Origin: Lasiodiplodia sp. COLG20
Lineage: Eukaryota > Ascomycota > Dothideomycetes > Botryosphaeriales > Botryosphaeriaceae
Reading direction: 5' to 3'
Length of the DNA: 64,000 bases
Assembly (NCBI GenBank): GCA_009801085.1
Contig: VNWV01000002.1
Span: forward strand, 2,666,001 to 2,730,000
Part shown: positions 55,953 through 64,000 of the stretch, in pieces
Layout: each line of letters starts with the position of its first letter
Position numbering within the stretch: the first letter of the stretch is position 1
Notes under the pieces: model-generated
Told to the model about the DNA's origin: nothing
What the model saw: the letters and a program-made list of their open reading frames with translations, nothing else
The model's database searches: none
Made by a program: the position numbers and the translations under genes

Positions 55953-58046
55953 ATGACTGCAGCTGTTGAGAGAGACGTCGCCTCTTACTCCATCCCGGAA
56001 GAAACTGAGAAGATCTTCCATGAAGGAATCCTCAAGAATCCTCTGATCGCCAGGGTTCTGCCCCCGGAGGCGGAAGAGCTGGCCGGCTATGTGAAATTTG
56101 AAGGATCCAGGCTGCCATCTGCCCCCATCAACTGGCGTTTTGCAGAGAGCGTCTCCTCTCTCAAGGCACTGGAAGCTACAATGGTGAACGTGCTGCTGAA
56201 GAAGAAGTACAATGTGCAGCCGCAGAAGGTCACCATCAACACGTAAGGCTTTGTCTCTTACCATTATCTCAGGCCCCAGTCCAAATATGTCCATACTTCT
56301 CCAATAGCCAATGATTCCTTTTCCGCATTTCCATCTTTTCATGCATTCTCTCTCTCTCTCTCTCTCTCTCTAGCCATCAACATGCAAGAAGCCATCCCAC
56401 CTCCACCTCACTAACCTTTCCCCCGTCCTCCTCCACACAAACAGCGACCACGCCCAACTCTTCTTCATGTCCCTCATTACCAACACGCTCGGCGGCGAGC
56501 CCTTTGGCGTCTCCCGCCCCACCAAAGACGCCAAATTACGAGAACTAGCAGACAAGTACTTCCCGACCCGCTGGGACAAACACGGGCACCTGGCGACGCA
56601 CCACCGCACGGCGGCGACCAACATCTACCGCTGCGCCGACGGCCGCTTCTTCCACGTGCACGGCTCCATGGACCCGGCGCCGACGCTGCGCATGCTGGGA
56701 TTGCCGGTTGAGCCGGAAGTCCAGCCGAAGAGCGTGGAGGAGGCGTGCTGGCCGGTTGCGGCGGCCGTCGCGCGGTTCGACTCGGCGACGCTGCAGCGCA
56801 TGGCGAGCGACGAGGCGAGGCAGGCTGGGACCATCTGTTGGAGTGTTGATGAGTATCGTGCGAGCGAGCACGGCAGGGCGAATGCGCATGTGGGGCTGTA
56901 CGAGGTTGATGCCTTTCCGAACGAGCGGCAGCGGCCGGGGTGGTGGCCGGAGTACGACGATGGCGGGAAGTTGAAGACGGGGCCGAGCAGGCCGCTGGCC
57001 GGGTTGAAGGTGGTGGATCTGACGCGGATGGTGGCGGCGCCGGCGACGACGAGGGGGTTGGCGGAGCTGGGGGCCAGCGTGATGAGGGTGACCAGCCCGA
57101 ATGTGACGGACCATCACGGGTGTTTTGTCGATCTGAACTGGGGGAAGTGGAACACCTGCCTGGATTTCAAGAATGAGGAGGATAGGTTGAAGTGCGTGGA
57201 ACTGATCAAAGAAGCGGATGTGGTCGTGACGGGGTACCGGCCGGGCGTGTTGGATAAGTACGGGTTTTCGTATGAAGGCCTGTTCGACATCTGCAAAGAT
57301 AGAGACAGGGGTCTTATCGTGGTTCGGGAGAATGCGTACGGTTGGCATGGCCCGTGGAGCTACAGGAGCGGCTGGCAGCAGATCTGTGATGCGGTAAGCT
57401 CATGCCCGAATACACATCTGAAGGAGTGGCTGCTGATCCTCTCGTAGAATACCGGCGTCTCTTTAGAGTTCGGGCGTGCGATGGGCAACGACGAGCCTGT
57501 CACTCCCGTCTTCCCAAACTCCGACTACTGCACTGGCATCTGTGGTATCATTGGTACCCTGGATGCCCTCATGCGAAGGGCCCAGGACGGCGGTTCTTAC
57601 AAAGTCGATGTGAGTATCTCCCTGCACTCACCAATCCTGCTATCCGCCACTGATTCTCCTGTCAGATCGCTCTGAATTACTACTCCCAATGGCTCGTCAA
57701 CAGCGTCGGAACCTACCCGAAAGCCGTCTGGGAGGATGTGTGGGCACGAAACGGAAAGCAGGTCTTCCGCCACTACCACCACATGCTGTACACGCTACCG
57801 CGTTATCTGGCCATGCTGCAGCAGAACAGCAGCGACGTGCTGTTCAAGCCGGAATTTTTCGAAGACCGCCCGTGCGGATACATGGGCCACGCCATCCGCG
57901 TGCCGAAGCCCATAGCTCAGTACGAGGTAGCCGAAGGCGTCCCGGACGAGCAAAAGGTCAAGCCCGGATTCAACGTCGGCACCAGGACGAACGGCGTGGA
58001 TCAGCCGAGGTGGCCGGCAGATTTGATGACGGAGATCGTGGCGTGA
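55953..58046 (+). CDS. Two-domain family III CoA-transferase (CaiB/BaiF-like)
   Basis: Four exons: 55953-56242, 56445-57393, 57448-57609, 57666-58046; 593 aa. The C-terminal half opens with the family signature RPLAGLKVVDLTRMVAAPATTRGLAELGASVMRV, then GKWNTCLDF, DVVVTGYRPGVLDKYG and IVVRENAYG. The segment NSDYCTGICGIIGTLDAL contains D439, the likely catalytic Asp that forms the acyl-anhydride. The N-terminal half resembles a shortened CoA-transferase core without its own Asp motif (LGGEPFGVSRPTKDAKLR). Predicted reaction: CoA transfer from an acyl-CoA to a carboxylic acid; the acid is unknown. Intron 1 (202 bp) carries a 25-bp TC microsatellite. The divergent AtuA-like neighbour suggests a small catabolic unit. 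Confidence 0.9.
56347..56371. repeat. (TC)n microsatellite inside intron 1 of the CoA-transferase gene
   Basis: 25 bases of pure TC dinucleotide directly before a TAG. Intronic, so length change should not affect the protein. It may contribute to the pyrimidine tract of the intron or be polymorphic between strains. Confidence 0.95.
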
Positions 58047-58950
58047 AGCATCATCTTTGGGGTGTTGAGAGGCCGGACGACGACGCACAGGTCATCGGAA
58101 GGGGGTGCCTAGTGCTGTCCGTGCTATCTGCTAGCCGTGCTTGGCTGCCTAATCGAGGTGGTGTATGGACATTTGTGAGTTGGGCACAAACGTCAGGTGC
58201 TGCTGGTCGGGCGCTTTTATATTGTGGTTCATGCCCTACTCACCGCTACTGTCGCTCAATTCACTTCTCGCCATCGCGCCTACTCCCGGTTCATTGTGCA
58301 AAGGTGATGGTACGATCTACAGTCCGATAAGGGTAGGCTACCTAGTTGATATCATTTAGCTGTTCCATTTAAGGACCGAGACTATAATGGTGCTGCTAAG
58401 TGAAGCTTATCTTCTACAGATAGGCTACCCGACGGGCCGATACTCCTATATATTAAAGCACAGACACGCACATCGGCCAAGGATGACCTTGCTTTTTTGA
58501 TGCGGAGAATTAATTTTGTTGTCTTGACCCCGCTGCGGGTCCTTCGAGGTCCCTTTAGATCCCTTTTTTGTTTTTGTTTTTGCGCATGGCATCCCTGCAT
58601 CGAATCTCGCATGGATAGTTGGAAGTCAATGTCTAAACATCTGTATCAGCTACAGACATGAGAAACTCTTCATCCAAGGACCAACCCAGCAAATGCTTGA
58701 GTGGGTAATTAAAGATGCAGATACGCCATTCCGAATACCAAATAACAGAGCAACCAAGACACGCGACTTTTGCGTCCAGAGCCGTCGCGGACAGAAGGGG
58801 ATATATCACATAGAAAGACCCAAACCCCAGATCCACTCAAAACCCCCCCAAAAAGCAAGAGAAAGAAAAATCCATCAAACCCCCCCGTTTACCCAACCCA
58901 ACCCACGGTATCCTTGGACCGCATCTTTCCCCTCCCATATTCCTCCCTCA
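58047..58950. other. Convergent intergenic gap
   Basis: 3' flanks of the CoA-transferase and four-helix membrane protein genes. Short AT-rich and C-rich patches, no coding signal. Confidence 0.5.
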
Positions 58951-61091
58951 CTACACCATCCCACTAACCTTCCTCCTCGTCACCCCCTCCCACCCCGGCC
59001 CCGCCAACCCCTCCTCCGCCGCCTTCCCGCTCACGATCCTCTGCCTACCACCACTCCCAGGCGCCGCACTCCTCCTCACGTCGCCCAAATCGCCATCGAC
59101 GAGCTCGACGTCGACGCCGCTCCTGCTGACGACACGCGGGCTGCTCTCGACGCGCGCGTAAGCCGGGCGTTCGGGGCTGCGGCCTATGGAGCGCCTGGTC
59201 GTGCCGTCGCCGCGGCTGGGCAGGCCGAGGTGCTGCGCAAACAACCCACTACGGGGATCGTTGGAAGCGCGGTTGCCGCCACCACCGAGGATGCCCTCCT
59301 GTGCGTCGCGCAGGTCGCCGTAGTAACGGGCTTTCCGCGTCGGGCTGCGTGACGGCGAGGAGAAGTTGGAGTGGGCGCCGGCGGGCTCGACGCTGTTGCG
59401 GCCGTTGTTGCTGATGTTGCTGCTGACGTTGCTGCTGCTGCCGTGGTGGCCGTGGTGGTGGGTCGGGAAGTAGCCCCAGGCGTCGGTGGTGCGGGTGACG
59501 GACGAGTTGATGGTGAGGGCGCGGCCGATGTTGGAGGAGCGGTCCGACGAGATGGAGCCGATTTCCGACTGGAACGAGGGCATGGGCGGGGGCATGGATG
59601 GCTTGTTCTTGGTCAGATCGATGCCGTTCTTGTTGGTCTGGTTGATCGGCGGCTGCGGCGAGGGAGGGTTCATGCGCAGCGGTTGCGGACGCAGGTAGCC
59701 GGTGTTTTCGCCGTCTGAGAGCGGGGACAGCGGGCCGTTGTGAGCGATAATGTCCTTGTAGATGGTGGTGACGGCGCCATCGTCGTCGGCTTCGAAGGAG
59801 TAGCGGCGGACCAGAGGCTGCTTGGAGGTCGGCTCGTCTTCGTCATCCGAGGGCGAGGAGCCTTCCCCTTCGGCATGAACGAACCAGTTGTCGCTCTTTA
59901 GAGATTGGCGCTTCATGGACCTGGCGGAGCGAACGGGAGACCTCTCGGGGGAAGAGGATGGTGACATGGAATCGTAGCCACCCGGAGACATCTTCACGGG
60001 GAGGTTTTTCAGATCAAGCTTGGGCGGGCTCATGCTGCCATTTCGGCTTTCGAAAAGGCGCGATTCACGAGCCGAGCGAGGATTGTGAGGGTTGTAAAGG
60101 ATGTCCGAATTTCTCCGCGAGTCCATGAACGGCATGGTCCGAACATCGGGAATCAGAGGATCTTCGGCACCATATGAGGACTTAGTGGGACTTGAAACGG
60201 CCGTGCTACCCGACAGCTCGCTAAAGCGCTTCTCCGGGGGTATAGTGATGCCAGAGAGCGATGAAGTCTTGTGCTTGTGTCTAGTGCTTCTGCGAGAGGT
60301 CAAGTTATCCTCAAGCGGGTTCATGTCAGGCGGAAGCTTTCCAATCTTGCGGAAGACAAGGGTAAGGTAGAGGCCGATGCCAAGCGAGATCAGATGCAGT
60401 CCTCCGACAGTCACAGAAGTCAGCCAAGTGGTGAGTAGGATCTTGGAGGTAGCATCATCGGTGCTGAAGAAGGTGCGCCACCGCCCTTGGGTGCCCGGCG
60501 CTTCTTGCCAGTTGCTGTTGGCAAGCATGGCAGTGAAGACATAGAAGGGAATCAGACCGGTGTCGACGATGAGGGAGAAAAAGTGGTAGCTAGCAGAGCT
60601 GGACGGAGCGCGGCTCTTAGCGGGGCGGACAAGGTGGTAAATCGCGTAGAGTTCACAGACGATATCAACAGCAGCCTAGAGATCGTGAATAAATCTACTA
60701 TGCGAGATATTTTTCCATCTGAACCTACCGGAATCCTGATGATCCAACCCTCGGTGTCCTGAGTTCCCTTGATACAGATGACGCAGATGAGGAGACCGAT
60801 TGCACCAATCAATTGGAGCACCCTCAAGCCCAGCTGTACCCATCGCACCCATTTGATGGCGACCTTGACCCTCGGGTTCATTGGCTTCACGTTGCTGCGG
60901 CCATTGGCCAAGACGAGGTAGCTATCGGGGTGTTTGTTGAAATCGACCAGCGGGCCATCCTGCTTCTTGGGCGGGCTCCTCGGAGGCATGCGGCTCGCTT
61001 TGGTGACGGCTTTGGGATCGAAGCCATAGAGAGTGTCCGAGGTGGCCGAGTAACGCTGGGGCGGGTCGTACATGTACGGTGGGCTGGGCAT
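58951..61091 (-). CDS. Four-helix membrane protein with long disordered cytosolic tail
   Basis: Two exons on the minus strand, 61091-60729 and 60675-58951; 695 aa. After a ~75-aa Pro/Ser-rich N-terminus come four hydrophobic segments: LGLRVLQLIGAIGLLICVICI; AAVDIVCELYAIYHLV (beginning at the splice site); FFSLIVDTGLIPFYVFTAML; and TTWLTSVTVGGLHLISLGIGLYLTLVF. This topology resembles MARVEL-type tetraspan proteins, but I see no defining motif. The remaining ~430 aa are Ser/Pro/Arg-rich with many SP and RSP sites, suggesting phosphoregulation, and include Asn/Ser runs. Likely plasma-membrane or endosomal in filamentous fungi; function unknown. It shares a promoter region with ARH1. The longer frame to 61100 begins with TTG, so the ATG at 61091 is used. 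Confidence 0.8.
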
Positions 61092-61753
61092 GGCGGGCAA
61101 AGTGAGCGCGACGAAGGACGGTCAAAGAACGACGGCACACGTGGGCGCGAGGAATGCGCATCAACCGCACGCGCGACAAAATCGACGCGGCGAGAGACAA
61201 AGAGAGGCGGGTGTGGTGGAGGGGAAGCTCGGCGGAGGCCTGGGCATGGATGTGGGAAGGCTGGTGTTAAGGCTGGTTTTGGCGCGCGCGTCACCATAGC
61301 AACACGTACCTACCCTGCCAGGCGGGACAGCCGTGCCGCGTGCATCCGCCTCGTTTTGGCAGCTAGCCAGGCACCTTTTGGCGTTAGTGGTGGCACGAAA
61401 GTGACCCGACATGTGCGGAACCGGCCTAGGGTTGTCGCATTGGTCGCGCTGGACAACAGCCTCGCGCCCGCCCAAGGCGTCACCGTTCCCTGCTTCGGGC
61501 GCAATATATCTGAGAGGCCTAGCGCCGTGTCATGGTCGGGCGGTTGCTGCGGCTCTCCGCAGCTCGACACTGGGGCTGACTCGCCGTTGATCGCGATCAC
61601 GCCGATCATGACGGATGGTCGTGGTGTTGTTGTGGGCTGCGGGTGAAGCCGAGATCGCCGGGAGCCGCGTGCGTTGGCTGATGACGCGCTGTGCCTTGGT
61701 TGCGCCCTCTGCGCGACTCCGACGCCGCCGCACTTTCTCCAAGACTCCAGGAA
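61092..61753. promoter_or_regulatory. Divergent promoter region (tetraspan protein / ARH1)
   Basis: 662 bp between opposite starts. GC-rich, with no recognised specific element. Bidirectional promoter function is inferred by position. Confidence 0.4.
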
Positions 61754-63436
61754 ATGCGCCTCCCACGCCCCGCGTCCTTCGTTTGCCGCGCCTGCGCCCG
61801 CAACCTGCGCGCTCCGACTAGACCCAATGCTCAGCTTCTTCGCTCCTTTGTAGACACCAGAAATTACGCCACGACTCGCAATGGCCGGCCTTTCCGCCTC
61901 GCCGTTATCGGCTCCGGGCCTGCAGGCTTCTACTCGGCCTACCGGCTGATGTCCAAGGTGCAGGATGCGGTCGTTGATATGTATGAGCATCAGCCTGTCC
62001 CCTATGGTCTGGTCCGCTTTGGTGTCGCTCCAGACCATCCGGAGGTCAAGGTAAAATTTCCGAGAACCCGGTCCTGTCGTGACTCAATGCTGAGAATGTG
62101 CAGAACTGCCAGGACAAGTTCGAGGAAGTAGCTGCCTCGCCGCGCTTCAACTTTATCGGAAACGTTGGTGTCGGCCGCGACCTGCCGCTCTCTCATTTGA
62201 CTTCCCATTACGATGCCATCCTCTTCTCGTACGGCGCCTCGAAGGACAAGGAGCTGGGAATCCCAGGCGAAAACCTGGAGGGCGTATACTCCGCCCGCGC
62301 GTTTGTAGGCTGGTATAATGGGTTGCCGGAATATGCAAACCTGAATCCGCTGCTGGAGACGGCCAGGGAGGCTGTCGTCATTGGTCAAGGAAACGTTGCT
62401 CTCGATGTCGCCCGTATATTGCTCAGTAATGTGGACGAATTGCGGAAGACGGACATTGCGGAGCACGCATTGGAGAAGCTTTCCCGCAATAAAGTAGACT
62501 CCGTGCGGATCGTCGGCCGCAGAGGACCCATGCAGGTTCGTGCCAACCTATTCAGATCTACTACCGTCCCGTCATGCTGATCCCTGCCAGGCCGCCTTCA
62601 CTATCAAAGAAGTCCGGGAGCTCTTCAACCTCCCCAACGTTTTCTTCAAGCCCATTCCCTCCTCCCTGTTCCCGGCTCCAGACTACAAGCTCAACCGGCA
62701 GATGAAGCGTCTCTCCAAGATCCTCCAAGAAGGCTCCCCCAACGGCGGTCCTCCCGCTGATCTCCCCAGCGGCAGCAAACAATGGTCGCTCGACTTCCTC
62801 CTCTCGCCCTCTTCCTTCAACGCCGGCACCGCCTCCGCCTCCGCCGCCGGCGCCACCCGCATCGCCAGCGCCACCTTCCAACACACGTCCTTCGTCGCCG
62901 ACTGCGACCCCTTCGACCGCGCCGCGCGGGTCGAGTCCGCCGCTCCCGACCAATCCACCACCTTCCCCGCCGACATCGCCTTCCGCTCCGTCGGCTACAA
63001 GTCCGAGCCGCTGCCCGGCTTCGACGACGTCGGCGTCCCCTTCGACTCCCGTCGTGGCATCATCCCGAACGACATGCTCGGCCGCGTCACCGCTGTTGGT
63101 CATGTCCCCGGCATGTACGTCGCCGGCTGGGTCAAGCGCGGCCCGACGGGCGTCATCGCGAGCACCATGGAGGACGCGTTCACCACGGCCGACTCGATCG
63201 TCGAAGATTTGGAGCGTGGGGCCAAGTTCTTAGAGGGCGATGGTCAGGGGTGGGAGGCGCTGAGGAAGGAGGCGATCGATGCTGGGGCCAGGCCGGTGAG
63301 TTGGGAAGAGTGGAAGAGGATTGATGATGTGGAGAAGGAGAAGGGAAGAGAGGCCGGGAGGGAGAGGGTGAAATTTGTGAGGAGGGAGGATATGCTTAAG
63401 GTGCTGGATGGGCAGAGGTGGGAGAGGTGTATATAG
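61754..63436 (+). CDS. ARH1: Mitochondrial NADPH:adrenodoxin oxidoreductase
   Basis: Three exons: 61754-62050, 62104-62535, 62591-63436; 524 aa. The first ~40 residues are Arg-rich and lack acidic residues apart from one Asp, fitting a mitochondrial presequence. FAD motif LAVIGSGPAGFYSAYRL (G53-G58), then [24 protein letters not shown] across intron 1, NADP motif VVIGQGNVALDVARILL (G193-A198), RRGPMQ-AAFTIKEVREL across intron 2, and the C-terminal VAGWVKRGPTGVIAST block are all diagnostic. The enzyme passes electrons from NADPH to the mitochondrial ferredoxin for Fe-S cluster and heme A synthesis and is essential in yeast. An insert rich in Ser/Ala/Gly (about residues 310-335) and a charged C-terminal extension are lineage features. 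The longer frame starting at 61691 begins with GTG, so the ATG at 61754 is chosen. Confidence 0.95.
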
Positions 63437-63874
63437 AAGTGCAAACGTTGTAAGATATAAGATATATTAGAAGACATAGACACCAGCGTTGGCGATGTAG
63501 CAATCTCTGTATATGGCTTGCTTTCTTAGCGTCAAGGGGTCTGCCTTATTTTTCTTTGTCGCCTGAGTACATGCCCACAGTATTATTCCTTTATGGAAGG
63601 TATCAATCGTTAATTGAATTCTGAATACGTAGCCTCTGAAGAGCTGGGTAAAGATGGCGAAAGCTGAGCCCGAGATTGTGGAAACCCCTGTATGTGGCTG
63701 ATCAACTTCCATGTTATGCGGCTTACATATCACGAGCGTCGTTTGACCTCAGCCTTGCGCTCTCTGTGCCGCACTTCTCTCTCACCTTTCTCACTCTACG
63801 CATCCTGCATCCTGCATTCTATCCTCTCGAGAGGCCTGCTCATCTACAGACCATAACACGCGACAACTCCAAAC
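63437..63874. other. Intergenic gap before last gene
   Basis: 3' flank of ARH1, then a C/T-rich stretch (about 63740-63830), typical of fungal promoters, before the next ATG. No coding content. Confidence 0.5.
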
Positions 63875-64000
63875 ATGGACGCGGTGGCATCCTCTGATTC
63901 CTCTGACCCGCGAAGCTTCAACGGCCCCGCGACAAGGTCCGCCAGCTCTGTCGCTGGCTCCGCCGATTCTGCTACGAGCCCCGCACCATTTTCAGGCGAA
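63875..64000 (+). CDS. N-terminal fragment of an unidentified protein (cut by window end)
   Basis: ATG at 63875 follows a pyrimidine-rich leader and an AAAC context (A at -3). The frame is open for 42 codons to the window edge. The product is Ser/Ala/Asp/Pro-rich and disordered, so the family cannot be told. A real gene is supported by the promoter-like leader and good initiation context, not by homology. Confidence 0.55.
   Translation, partial: MDAVASSDSSDPRSFNGPATRSASSVAGSADSATSPAPFSGE

Overview
The window is nuclear DNA from a filamentous ascomycete (Pezizomycotina, most likely Dothideomycetes-like; the class is an inference). The evidence is eukaryotic genes with short GT-AG introns (about 50-200 nt), branch-point-like CTRAC motifs before acceptors, G/C-ending codons, and typical mould families: HET, a cAMP-receptor-like GPCR, STU1/CLASP, a LIM-RhoGAP and adrenodoxin reductase ARH1. 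I saw no rRNA, tRNA, CRISPR array or intact transposon.

Left third (1-24 kb): a disordered protein with a Cys cluster; a GNAT acetyltransferase; a convergent pair of secreted plant cell-wall enzymes (GH43 and a CE12-like rhamnogalacturonan acetylesterase); a poorly coding stretch at 7.6-10.2 kb; two hypothetical proteins; an orphan seven-helix membrane protein; an FAD monooxygenase; a HET-domain protein with an N-terminal Cys motif; and a cAMP-receptor-like GPCR. This part looks accessory, serving environment sensing, non-self recognition and plant-material degradation.

Middle (25-50 kb): mostly housekeeping. It holds a mitochondrial rhodanese, a multi-KH RNA-binding protein, a large disordered protein, an SDT1/PHM8-type pyrimidine 5'-nucleotidase with a 13-nt micro-exon, a BSP-type metallopeptidase divergent from STU1/CLASP, a gene-poor 4.1-kb gap, and a Rga1-type LIM-RhoGAP whose second LIM domain is interrupted by an in-frame TGA at a zinc-ligand Cys codon.

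Right part (51-64 kb): a coiled-coil membrane protein; a divergent pair made of an AtuA-family (DUF1446) protein and a two-domain family III CoA-transferase, the best candidate for a little-described catabolic module; a four-helix membrane protein divergent from mitochondrial ARH1; and the first 42 codons of a gene cut by the window edge.

Exon borders were derived by hand from splice consensus and frame continuity. Every spliced model given is a multiple of three and ends in a stop. Nothing was checked against transcripts or databases. Function names rest on recognised motifs and family resemblance.
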